Source of the DNA: Selenomonas sputigena ATCC 35185
GTDB taxonomy: Bacteria; Bacillota; Negativicutes; Selenomonadales; Selenomonadaceae
Direction of reading: 5' to 3'
DNA length: 64,000 bases
NCBI RefSeq assembly: GCF_000208405.1
Contig: NC_015437.1
Location: 434,001 to 498,000 of the forward strand
A model generated the notes under the pieces. It saw nothing but the letters and a program-made list of their open reading frames with translations. It was not told where the DNA came from and made no database searches. Of this stretch, positions 42,462 through 53,100 are shown one piece after another. The position numbers and the translations under genes were made by a program. Each line of letters opens with the position of its first letter. The first letter of the stretch is position 1.

Positions 42462-43901
42462 ATGAAAACCATTCTTGTAAACTGCGCCCCCGAAGAGACG
42501 CGCATGGCGATCGTGGAAAGCGACGAGCTTCTGGCGGTCGAGGTTGAGCGCGAGTCGCAGTCGCACCTCGTCGGCAACATCTACAAGGGACAGGTGCAGA
42601 ACGTCCTGCCGGGCATGCAGGCGGCTTTCGTCGACATTGGCTGGGAGAAGAACGCGTTCCTCTACATCGGCGACGGCGTGCCGCACGAGGGCGCACAGAA
42701 AACGACGCCCGTCGCACGCATCCACATCGGCCAGCGGCTGCCCGTACAAATCACGAAGGACGCCATCGGCACGAAGGGGCCGCGCGCGACAATGCACCTG
42801 TCGATTCCGGGCAGGAACGTCGTACTCATGCCGACGGCCGCCTACATCGGCATTTCGCGGCGCATCGAAGGCGAGGCCGAGCGTGCGCGGCTTCGGGAGA
42901 TCGCTGCGCGCATCTGCCCGGCGGGCATGGGACTCATCATCCGCACGGCGGCGCACGGGCAGACGGAAGAGAGTTTCCAAGAGGACGTCGATCGCCTCGT
43001 GCGCCTCTGGCAAACCCTGCAGGCGAAAAACAAGATGGCGAAGGCGCCGGCGCTCCTCTACCGCGACGCCGACCTCATCGTGCGCCTCGTGCGCGACTCC
43101 TTCACAGAAGAGATTGATGCGCTCTACATTGACGACGCTGACGCCTGCCGCCGCGTGAAGGAACTCGTCGAATCCATCTCGCCCGAGCTTGCACAAAGAG
43201 TCCATCTCTACGAAGAGCGCGAGCCGCTCTTTCGTCGCTACGGCGTGGAGGGAGAAATCGAGCGCCTCGGCGAGCGCGAGGTCGTGCTTCCCTCGGGCGG
43301 CTCCATCGTCATCGACAAGACGGAGGCGCTGACCGCCATCGACGTGAACACGGGGCGCTACGTCGGCAAGGCGAACCTCGGCGACACGGTCTACCGCACG
43401 AACCTCGAAGCGGCGGCTGAGATCTTGAAGCAGATCCGCCTCAGGGACATCGGCGGCATCATCCTCGTCGACTTCATCGACATGGACACGGACGAGCAGA
43501 AGGAAAAGCTCCTCGCCTTCCTGCGCGACCGCGTGCGCTTCGACCGCACGAAGACGAACATCGTCGACATCACGGCGCTCGGCCTCATCGAGATCACGCG
43601 CAAGAAGTCGCGGCAGAATTTGGAGAGCATCATCTACAGCCCGTGCCCTTACTGCCACGGTCGGGGCAGGGTCGAATCGCCCGAAACGATCGCCATCCGA
43701 ATCTGCCGGGACATCCGTCGCTTGGAGAGCAAGGCGCACGCGGGCGCATACGAGATCGAAGTGGCGAGCCGCATCGCACGCGCCGTGGAAATTGCCGAGC
43801 CGCTCGCACACCTCGCCGCCGAACTCGCTCTTCGCCTGACCGTCGTCGCCAAGGACGTCATGGCGCTCGAAAGCTACACGATCTTGCCGAAGGAAGATTG
43901 A
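42462..43901 (+). CDS. rng: Ribonuclease E/G family endoribonuclease (RNase G type)
   Basis: 479 residues, RNase G size. An S1-like domain starts NIYKGQVQNVLPGMQAAFVD (about 35-125). The catalytic DNase I-like domain has AIDVNTGRYVG and ILVDFIDM aspartates that bind Mg2+, and the zinc-link CPYCHGRGR is near 400. It cleaves single-stranded A/U-rich RNA and trims rRNA 5' ends. ATG 42462 follows GATGGAG by about 12 nt; a GTG precedes it directly. Confidence 0.93.
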   Translation: MKTILVNCAPEETRMAIVESDELLAVEVERESQSHLVGNIYKGQVQNVLPGMQAAFVDIGWEKNAFLYIGDGVPHEGAQKTTPVARIHIGQRLPVQITKDAIGTKGPRATMHLSIPGRNVVLMPTAAYIGISRRIEGEAERARLREIAARICPAGMGLIIRTAAHGQTEESFQEDVDRLVRLWQTLQAKNKMAKAPALLYRDADLIVRLVRDSFTEEIDALYIDDADACRRVKELVESISPELAQRVHLYEEREPLFRRYGVEGEIERLGEREVVLPSGGSIVIDKTEALTAIDVNTGRYVGKANLGDTVYRTNLEAAAEILKQIRLRDIGGIILVDFIDMDTDEQKEKLLAFLRDRVRFDRTKTNIVDITALGLIEITRKKSRQNLESIIYSPCPYCHGRGRVESPETIAIRICRDIRRLESKAHAGAYEIEVASRIARAVEIAEPLAHLAAELALRLTVVAKDVMALESYTILPKED

Positions 43902-43982
43902 GGCGCATGCGGCGGATTTTGGGAATGTTGTTTTGCTGTGCATTTATGCGTACTTTTTATATATGAATACGGAGGCTTTTTC

Positions 43983-45350
43983 ATGCAGGAAACGAAAGAA
44001 TACCAGAATTTGATCCTTGGATTCGGCAAGGCGGGCAAGACTTTGGCGGGGCTTCTGGCAAAGCGCGGCGAGTCCGTCGCGCTTGTCGAGCGTTCGAAGG
44101 AGCGCTACGGCGGCACTTGCATCAATGTCGCCTGCATCCCGTCGAAGTCGCTAGAGTACAGTGCGAGGCTTTCTGCTGCGGCGGGCGGCGATTTTGCGGC
44201 GAGGGCGGCGCGCTATCGGGCGGCAATCGCTGAAAAGCGGCGTCTGACGGCGATGCTCCGCCAGAAGAACTACGAGAAGGTCACGGCGACGGGGGCGGAG
44301 GTCATCGACGGTGAGGCTTCCTTCCTAGACGCGCATACGGTGCGCATCGTGACGGAGACGGGAGAAAGAATCGTGCGCGCCGGGCGCATCTTCATCAATA
44401 CGGGCGCGGCACCCTTCGTGCCGCCGATTCCGGGGCTTAAGGAGAGTGTGCATGTCTATACGAGCGAGGGAATGATGGAGCTTGACGAGCTGCCTGAAAA
44501 GCTTGTCATCATTGGCGGCGGCTACATCGGCTTGGAGTTTGCCTCCTACTATGCAAATTTTGGCTCCGACGTCACGGTCGTGCAGGATGCGGCGGAATTT
44601 ATTCCGCGTGAGGATAAGGAAATCGCTGCCTGCGTGGAGAAAGTGCTTGAAGAACGCGGCATATCCATCGTGAAGAGCGCGAAGGTGCTCGGTGTCAAGG
44701 ATGAGGACGGCGGTGCCGTGCTCACGGTCGAGGCGGCCGGGAGTGAGCGTCGGCTCGCGGCGGACGCCGTTCTCGTTGCGACGGGCAGGCGGCCTGAGCT
44801 TGCCGCTTTGCAGTTGGAAAAGGCAGGCGTAAAGCTTTCGGATCGCGGTGCGGTTGCGGTCGATGAGAAACTGCGGACGACGGCAGAGCATATATGGGCG
44901 ATGGGCGACGTCGCGGGCAGCTTGCAATTCACATACATTTCGCTCGATGATTTCCGCATCGTCAAGGACACGCTGTTTGGCAAGGGCGAACGCACGACAA
45001 AGAACCGCGGCGTCGTGCCCTATTCGGTGTTCATCGATCCGCCGCTTTCTCGCGTGGGCATGACGGAAGAGGAAGCGCGAGCCGCAGGCTTCGAGGTCGC
45101 CGTGCGAAAGCTCGCTGTCGCCGCTATCCCGAAGGCACAGGTGCTGCGAAAGCCTGCGGGGTTGTTGAAGGCGGTCATTGATGCAAAGACGGACAAGATC
45201 TTAGGGGCGCATCTCTTTTGCCCGGAGTCGCAGGAAATGATCAATATCGTAAAGCTCGCCATGGATGCGGGCATCCCGGCAGGCACGCTGGCGGATGCCG
45301 TTTACACGCACCCGACGATGACGGAGGCATTCAACGATCTTTTCGCTTGA
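43983..45350 (+). CDS. Pyridine nucleotide-disulfide oxidoreductase, RclA-like (putative hypothiocyanous acid reductase)
   Basis: 455-residue FAD enzyme. N-terminal ILGFGKAGKTLAG, redox pair C46/C51 (GGTCINVACIPSK), an NAD(P)H domain GGGYIGLEFA and C-terminal THPTMTEAFNDLF. The motifs resemble E. coli RclA more than lipoamide dehydrogenase or MerA. RclA-type enzymes reduce hypothiocyanous acid, the oxidant made by lactoperoxidase in saliva. I infer this role from the motifs, with a general disulfide reductase as alternative. ATG 43983 after GGAGGC. Confidence 0.8.
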   Translation: MQETKEYQNLILGFGKAGKTLAGLLAKRGESVALVERSKERYGGTCINVACIPSKSLEYSARLSAAAGGDFAARAARYRAAIAEKRRLTAMLRQKNYEKVTATGAEVIDGEASFLDAHTVRIVTETGERIVRAGRIFINTGAAPFVPPIPGLKESVHVYTSEGMMELDELPEKLVIIGGGYIGLEFASYYANFGSDVTVVQDAAEFIPREDKEIAACVEKVLEERGISIVKSAKVLGVKDEDGGAVLTVEAAGSERRLAADAVLVATGRRPELAALQLEKAGVKLSDRGAVAVDEKLRTTAEHIWAMGDVAGSLQFTYISLDDFRIVKDTLFGKGERTTKNRGVVPYSVFIDPPLSRVGMTEEEARAAGFEVAVRKLAVAAIPKAQVLRKPAGLLKAVIDAKTDKILGAHLFCPESQEMINIVKLAMDAGIPAGTLADAVYTHPTMTEAFNDLFA

Positions 45351-45366
45351 ATGAAAAAGAGTAGAA

Positions 45367-45439
45367 ATTACATGCACAAACGAAAGTTACCCAATCAGTC
45401 TGCGCCCTTCGGGCTTGACTTCTTGGACTTTCATAGTAA
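45367..45439 (-). repeat. Dispersed repeat, copy C (central part deleted)
   Basis: Reverse-complement match to the two ends of copies A and D (ACTATGAAAGTCCAAGAAGT, then TCAAGCCCGAAGGGCGCAGA; end TTTGTGCATGTAATTTC). The middle ~35 bp, including GGCGGCGCACAATGTCCAC, is missing. It lies 16 bp after the RclA-like gene's stop. Confidence 0.7.
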
Positions 45440-45556
45440 AGCCACTAATATCATGAAACCGACGGCGTTTCCGCATATCGCAGGATACAGATTTATTTGG
45501 TGAGCAATGGCATCGAACTTTCTGCAGCACCTTTTGAAAAAAATCATCGCTCTGCT

Positions 45557-45583
45557 TAAGGAAAATGCAGGAAGCGACGATAT
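45557..45583 (+). promoter_or_regulatory. Sigma-28 (SigD/FliA)-type promoter of flagellin
   Basis: TAAG (45557-45560), exactly 15 bases, then GACGATAT (45576-45583), compared with the consensus TAAA-N15-GCCGATAT: one mismatch in each half. Transcription would give a leader of about 115 nt. Confidence 0.75.
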
Positions 45584-45703
45584 AATTGCTGTAAAGTGAT
45601 AGGGAGGTCGGCGGAGACCTCTGGGCATATCAGGGAAGACAGTCGCAGCGTAGGGAAGCGCGTCTCTTTGGCTGTGGCGTCAATGATCAGGGAGGTTTTT
45701 GCT

Positions 45704-47062
45704 GTGCCACTAGTAGTAAAGAACAACATGCAGGCAGCGAATACGCTGAACACGCTGAACAAGAACGAGAAAGACCGTGCGAAGAGCCTTGCACAGGTCT
45801 CATCGGGCATGAAGATCACGAGCGCGGGCGACGATCCTTCGGGCATGTCGATCTCCGAGCGCATGCGCGTGCAGATCCGTGCGCTCGATCAGGACAACCA
45901 GAACACGCAGAACGGCAACAGCATGATGAAGGTCGCCGAGGGCGCTGTCGCCTCGACCGTCGAGATCTTGCGCACGCTCAAGGAGAAGTGCATCAACGCG
46001 GCGAACGACACGAACACCGATGACGACCGCGCGACGATCCAGAAGGAAATGGACGCGATGGTCGACCAGATTAACGACAACGCGAACATTCAGTACAACG
46101 GCAAGATCCTGATGAGCGGCACGTACAACAACCAGGTGTCGGTTGCGGGCGGCACGCAGTCCACATGGGCGAATCAGGCCTTTGCAGAGGGAACGAATCC
46201 GTCGGGTACGGCATTGACCAATTACAAGGATCGTAACGGGAATAGTTTGGGGATTTTGCCAACAGACAGGATGACTGTTTCCTATGTCAAAGATGGCAAG
46301 ACATACGAGAAGACATTCCGCGTCGGAAACTTTAACTTGACGGCTTGTTTTACTAACACTACAAGTGGAACTGGAAAGTTTGTTCCAGATCCAGGCGATA
46401 CGGATTTGGAGGCTTATCAAGGCCCGGCACCTAATGGATTGTCCAAGGTCGGCATTGATCAGTATGGGCATGATGTCGTTACGGCGGACGGCAAGGATGC
46501 TCTGACGATTCGCGCGAAGAATGGCGGCACGACGGGTCAGATTGGCGGCGTGACGTTCTGCTTGACCGATTCACAGGGCAATATCAAGAAGGCACAGAAC
46601 AATATGTTCGACAAGTTCCAGATGACGGTACGCGCCCAAGATCCGACACCCGACAATGCCATGGTCTTCCAGATCGGCACGCGCTCGAATCAGGCGGTCA
46701 AGGTTGGCTTCACCGATATGCACGCGAAGGCGCTCGGCATGATGGGGTCCGACTCGAAGGCGATTCAGGTCACGACGCGTGCACGCGCCAATGCGGCGGT
46801 CAATGTCATTGAGAACGCCATCGGCATGTGTCTCGACCAGCAGACGGTGCTCGGTGCGGCGCAGGCTCGCCTGCAGTTCACGTCGTCGAACATCATCACG
46901 GCGAGCGAGAACACGCAGTATGCCGAGTCGACGATTCGCGACGCCGATATGGCGAAGGCGATGACGGACTACACGAAGAGCAATATCCTCACGCAGACAG
47001 CGCAGGCTATGCTCGCACAGGCGAACCAGTCGTCGAGCGGCGTGCTGAGCTTGCTACAGTAA
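45704..47062 (+). CDS. Flagellin (long form, 452 aa)
   Basis: Structural protein of the flagellar filament, exported by the flagellar type III system. Conserved helical ends: an N-terminal region (LVVKNNMQAANTLNTLNKNE, then AQVSSGMKITSAGDDPSGMS) and a C-terminal D0 end (QAMLAQANQSSSGVLSLLQ). About 180 residues of variable surface domain lie in between. The start is GTG 45704: GGGAGG is 8 nt upstream, and the translated region before it is not flagellin-like. Driven by the sigma-28 promoter above. It may be co-transcribed with the giant exoprotein gene behind it. Confidence 0.95.
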   Translation: MPLVVKNNMQAANTLNTLNKNEKDRAKSLAQVSSGMKITSAGDDPSGMSISERMRVQIRALDQDNQNTQNGNSMMKVAEGAVASTVEILRTLKEKCINAANDTNTDDDRATIQKEMDAMVDQINDNANIQYNGKILMSGTYNNQVSVAGGTQSTWANQAFAEGTNPSGTALTNYKDRNGNSLGILPTDRMTVSYVKDGKTYEKTFRVGNFNLTACFTNTTSGTGKFVPDPGDTDLEAYQGPAPNGLSKVGIDQYGHDVVTADGKDALTIRAKNGGTTGQIGGVTFCLTDSQGNIKKAQNNMFDKFQMTVRAQDPTPDNAMVFQIGTRSNQAVKVGFTDMHAKALGMMGSDSKAIQVTTRARANAAVNVIENAIGMCLDQQTVLGAAQARLQFTSSNIITASENTQYAESTIRDADMAKAMTDYTKSNILTQTAQAMLAQANQSSSGVLSLLQ

Positions 47063-47121
47063 GATACAGGTGGCTTTTGCCGCCTCAATGCCCTGCCGAG
47101 GCAGGAGTCGAGAAGGAAAGA

Positions 47122-47151
47122 AAGCCACCACATCTTGTGGTGGCTTCTCTT
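47122..47151 (+). terminator. Hairpin between flagellin and the giant exoprotein gene
   Basis: AAGCCACCAC-ATCTT-GTGGTGGCTT (47122-47146), a perfect 10-bp stem, followed by CTCTT. It is a weak or partial terminator because the T tract is short. It ends about 22 nt before the next start. Confidence 0.65.
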
Positions 47152-47173
47152 GCGATAGAAAGGAAGATAAGAA

Positions 47174-50100
47174 ATGAGAGGAATGAGCAAGAAGGACGCC
47201 TTGGCGTGTCAGGTCAGCCTCGGTCTCTTTGCCGGCCTCCTCGGCATTGCCTCGACGGCGCATGGTGCGCCGATCCATGACGGTGGCACGCTTGCCGCTG
47301 ACGGCAAGAAGGCAGGGAATGTAACGATTGATACGGCGACGGCAAATACGACGAAAATTACGAGTACGCAGTCGAACAACGTCATTGGCTGGAAGGATTT
47401 CTCGATTAAAAGTACGGAAACTGTAGAATTTGACGGCGGTGTGACGACGGGACCGAATGCGAAAAACTACCTCAATATCGTCACGGGCAATGTGACGTCG
47501 CATATCGACGGCAAGATGACGGGCGGCAACAATGTCTATATCGCCAATTCGCATGGCGTGATCTTCGGCAAGGATGCGAGCGTCGATGTCGGCAACCTCT
47601 ATGTGACGACGCAGGATTTGACGGGCGTCGACTATTCGCAGGCGGCGAACAGCAGCAAGATCGGCGCTGGTACTGTCATTGACACGCCAGCAAACGGGAA
47701 GGCGGCTGCATCGGCAAAAGCCGATGTCGTCAGTCTTGTCGATAATGCCTCTGGGAAGAACTTGAAAGCAGATAAGATCGTCCTCGAAGGCAGGAGCGTT
47801 CGCATCATGAACGATGCGAATATTGAGTCGAGCGAGGTATATACGCTTGCCAATACAGATCCGCTGAAGGTGGAGGCTGGCGGCGAGAAGGAAGTGCGTC
47901 CCTATACGGGCTATGTGCATGTCGGTCATACAAATACCGGCATACCGACAGATCCTCTGCCGACCGTAGGATCTGGAGGAAAGTATAAGAACTTGACGCA
48001 GGACAATCTGTACAAGTTGATCGGTTCGGAAGCAGACTTGGATCTCATCGAACTTAACAAAAACTATATGCTGAGTCGGGATATTACCCTCACAGGCACA
48101 CAAAGTCCTATTGGGACATCGGCAACTCCTTTCACAGGCAAATTCGATGGCATGTTCCATACAATCTCGGGTTTGACGCTTGGCGCGGGCACGAGTACAG
48201 AATATACAGGACTATTTGGTACGACGAATGGCGCGACCATTATGAACGTCGGACTGAAGAATGCGAATCTCTCCACTGTTCAATATGGTGGCGGTCTTGT
48301 CGGTCATGCCAAAGGGAACACGGTTATTAGTGCCGTCTATAATGAATCGACGACAAGTATTGGTGCGGGAAGTTATGCAGGCGGCATCGTTGGAATGTTG
48401 GATGGTTCATCATTAGATCATGCCTATAATACTGCGACTGTGACGCAAGGGGGAGGACTGGCTGGAGCTATAACTGGCAATGTCAAGATATATGCTGTTT
48501 ATAATACTGGGACAACTATAGGTGGAGTTTCTGCTGGTGTTTATCAGGTTTTGGACAGTTATGTTGCAGGCAGTTTTATTAAAGACGCATATACTACGAC
48601 TGCCGATTTGACTGCACCAACGACCCAAAATTTTATTTTTAACTCCTATACCAAGAATTCTAGTGGTGAAGCAACCCTTGTTGTGCCTAGCGGTACATCA
48701 ACTGCTAAGAATGCAAAACAGGCCGCCACTTACGAGGGGTGGGACATCTCCGACGAGGGCGGCGCGAATACGACGTGGCGCATCTTCGAAGGTCATTCGA
48801 CGCCGCTTTTGACCGCCTTTATGAAGGGAACGGTGCAGGCGGAGTATTCGTATGCCGATTTTCAGCAGGCGGGTCACGGGCATTCGGACAATATCGCTTC
48901 AGGCTATACGGTGCAGGCGGCGGACAAGCAGACGGACGGCAGCTATGTCGCGCGTGCGGGCAAGGAAAGCAACGACGGCAAGAGCATTAGCCGTGTCTAC
49001 AATGCCGACTATTTGAAGATTGCGAAGAAAAATAACGATGGTTCTTACTCTGCCATCACGGATGTTAATGATGCGGATCTTAAACTCTATGGCGCAGATG
49101 ATCGCTCGCTCGTACATCTTTCCCAAGGTACGGCCGGTGGCGGTCGCCGCAATGCGGGATCCAATGCAGCCTATGATGGAGTCGACGGCAAGGGCGGCCG
49201 CGAGGCTATGCTCTATGGCGAACAGCACGGCTATGATATCGCGGGCGCGAACGTCACGATCGGCAAGCGCAAGGTTATCGGTGATGTTGGCCAGATGGGC
49301 AAAATCCAGCGTGAGTACGACGGCACAGCGAATGCCGGAGATGCGTTCAAAGCAGCGCTCACGGCGGGCAATGTCGTCGTGCGAACCGAAGGGCTCGTCG
49401 ACGGTGACGGCGCAACGATGACCATAAATACCGACGGCGTGACGTTCCGCGAGAAAGGCAACTGGACGTCAGGCGCGGCTCTAAGTCCCAATGCTGGATA
49501 CAACAAGTCGATCTATGTAGACAGCTCCAAGGTGAATTTCGGCGACGCCGATGGTAATTACGAATTTGATGCGACGAAGATCAATGACAAGAATCTCACG
49601 GGTAATATCCTTCAGAAGACGATCAAGGCGAAGCTGACTACGGATACGGGGATCAACAAGACGTATGACGGCACGTCGAAAGTTCTTAAAGCCCAATACC
49701 AGCCCGACCCCAATCTCATCCTAGATTCGTCGACACCGCTTGTCGGGACGAATGATGTGACCTTGAATCAGGCTGACGTCACAGTGAAGTACAAGGACAA
49801 GACGACCAAAGCGGAAGTGGAGAATGCGGGGACTGGGCACGGCGTCGCCTATGAGGGCATCAAACTTAAGAGCACGACCGCTGGGATGACGAAGAACTAC
49901 AAGCTCGTCGATAAGGAGGGCAATGTCCTTTACCGTGAGGCCATTGACGACGATCCGAATGCAGCTGCCGCCGTGACTTCAGGCGGCACGCTCTGGGGCA
50001 CAGGCACGATCGAAAGGCGCAAGCTCGATGCAAGCCACTTCAGCATCACGGGCGCTTCAAAGATCTACGATGGCAAGGACTACCTCCTCGTTGACGGCAC

Positions 50101-53100
50101 GGAGAATAAGGTGGAGGTTGCGGTCAATGAAGATGCCGGCAAGGCTACGGACACCACGCAAAAAGGTCTTGTCGACAAGGACAAGGACAACCTCAAGTTC
50201 ACGATCAGCGCCGCAGATGGCAAGGCATACTACAAGAACGCCAGCAATGCCAATACGAAGGACGTTTACTCAGCTACGAGCCCCAACGGCGCGCAGTTTC
50301 TTTCCTATACCCTTAAAGCGAGCGGCTCGGCGCTCCAAAACTATGCGTTCGACGATGGTGCCACGACGAAAGACCTTACGACTGCAGACACGTATGACAT
50401 CAAGAATGCAGCCGCAATCAAGCCGCGCGAGATCACGGTCGACCTCTTGAAGAAGACGGGCATCGACAAGGTGTATGACGGTAATGAGAACGTCAAAGAT
50501 GAGAACAAGGTCTTCGGCACGAACTTCGGCTACGCCGATGGCACGACGGACAAGACCAAACTCGTCGAAGGCGACGGCGCGGAGATCAAGGCGACGTCTG
50601 CCGTCTACAAGAAGAAGACGAGCGGCTCGGAGGCTGGCGACAAGGACGTCTCGCGCACGGCGGCGGGCAATGTCATCGAGGATGGCAAGGACGTCGAGTA
50701 CAAGATCGAGCTTACGGGTGCGGACGCGACGACGGCTGCGGCTGCAGCGGCGAACTATCGCCTCAAATACAGCGTGGGTACGCAGACGACGAATGGCACC
50801 GTGGGCAGCGCCATCACGATGACGGGCACGGGCAAGATCACGCCGCGCGAGCTTGTGCTGAACAATCTGCCCGAGGTCGTGCGCTCCTACGACAGGACGT
50901 CAAACGTCTACGCTAAGCAGCTCAAAGACAAGGGCTACAACAGCGTCACGTCGGATCTGGGCGAGAACGTGGCTCTGACGCTCGGTGCGGATACGGATGT
51001 CGTCGGCACATATTATGAGAGTGCGGCTGCGGACGCCGAGAAAGCGACGGATGCCAACTACAGGTCGGACGGCACGACGCAGATCTCCGGGAAGCCCGCG
51101 CAGTATACCGTCCGCTACAAGTCTGACTTCAAGCCGACGATCACGGACGGCAACTACGTCCTCAAGGATGCATCGACGAGCACGGGTACGGGCAAGATCA
51201 CGACGTTCGTCGCGAACAGTACGAACTTCAAAATGGATTTCGGCGTGCAGAGCAAGGTGTTTGACGGTACGGCGGCTGCCGGGGATCACAATCAGCTCAG
51301 CAAGCTGGAATTGGATTTCGGCAATGGACAGAAGCTGGATTTCCTCCATACGCCGCAGAAATCGTATGAGCGCATCGGCGAATTCGGGAACGAACATGCC
51401 AATGTGGACAAGGACGGCAACGCCCTTGTCATCGGCGGCACGACGAAGACGGCGTATAGTTTCACCTTCAAGGTGAAGCCCATCCTGGGGACGAACGCTT
51501 CGGACAACTACGATCTCAGCGCCTTGTCGCCGTCTGCCGACGGCTATATCTCCATGACGAAGGCGTTGCATGGCAAGATCGCGCAGAGGAAGCTCCAAGC
51601 GACGCTCGTGAATCCGCAGCATGAGAAGGTCTATGACGGCACGAAGGATGTGACGAACGGCAAGGGCGAGAAGCTTACCGGTTCTTCCATCGTCCTCTTG
51701 GACAACCTCGCGCCGAAGGAACTTGGCGGCACCTATGGCGATGGCAGTGACATCGTCGGGGAGTATGATAATAAGAATGTCCAGTCCAACAAGCATGTCG
51801 TGACCTACAAGCTCAAGATTTCTCCGAATGGATACGAGAACGACTACTACTTCGTGGACAAGAATAATACGGTCGTGACGGAGCTCAAGGGCGAAGGCGT
51901 CATCAAGCCGCGCGAGATCGATGTGGACTTCAACTATGCACGGAAGACCTACGACGGCACGTCGGCTGTAGACAAGAGCGTGCCTCCTTCGGGCACCTGG
52001 GGCTACACGCTCAAGCCGCACGACGAAAGCGCGGATATGCGGACGAAGGTGCAGACCCTGCTCAACAATGAGCATCCGACGCTCAATACGGCGGTGCTCA
52101 CGGGAACCTATGTGGGCGAGAACGGCACGACGCCGCAGAGCGATGCCGGCGAGTACACGGATCGCGTGAAGTATTCGAACATCCAGGCGGCTCTCCAGGA
52201 TTCCAACTACAAGATGGTCTCCGACACGAGAATTGGGTCGGGCAAGATCGACAAGCGCACGTTCAATGCGGCTGATCTCAACCTCGACATCTCTGCCGCA
52301 CGCAAGACCTACGATGGCACGACGCTCGTCAAGAAGGCCGGCGGAAAAGCCGAAGACTATATCACTGGTCTGACGATGAACCTCGGCGGCACGCCGAAGA
52401 CGTACGTCAAGAACACGGACTACTCGCTCAAAAGCGCGACGTATGCCAACCCGAACGTCTCGGCGAACACGGGCACGGGCAGCGTTACCTACACCATCTC
52501 GCTGAAGAAGAGCGACGGCACGAACGGCTCGCTTCTGAACAATTATGAGTTCACGAACCTTCCTACAGGCTATTCGTTCGATGCGGCGAACGGCACGCTC
52601 TCGCGTACGGTGGCGAACGGCACGATCGACAAGCGCAAGGTCTATGCGCATGTCAAGGACGTGTCGAAGATTTACAATGCAGATATCGATGTGCGAGGCG
52701 GAAGCGGCAATGGACATCCGCTCTCGAGCAGCGAGCTTGTGACGTTTGACAACAAGCTCAATGGCACGGCTGTCGATGACACGGGTCTGATCGAGGCGCA
52801 CAAGAGCCTCAATGCCACGACGGCCTCCTATCGCGATAAGACGGCGGGCACGGGCAACAAGACGGTCGACTACACGCTCTCGATCGACTCGGATCCTGCG
52901 ATCGCGGGCAACTACGCATTTCACGACGGCAAGACGGGAGCGGCGGTTCCTGTCAATGGTTCGGGCAAGTACGTCCTCACGACGACGACGAACACGATCA
53001 ATCGCCGCGCCCTCAAGATTCAGACGCAGGCTGGCGTTACGAAGGCGTTCGACAACACGGACGTCGTCAAAGTCGGCAATGCGCCTTCTACGACAGGGCA

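Noticed and set aside
42171-43943. A 590-codon minus-strand frame
   Set aside because: Antisense to rng and DUF2344, both firmly identified.
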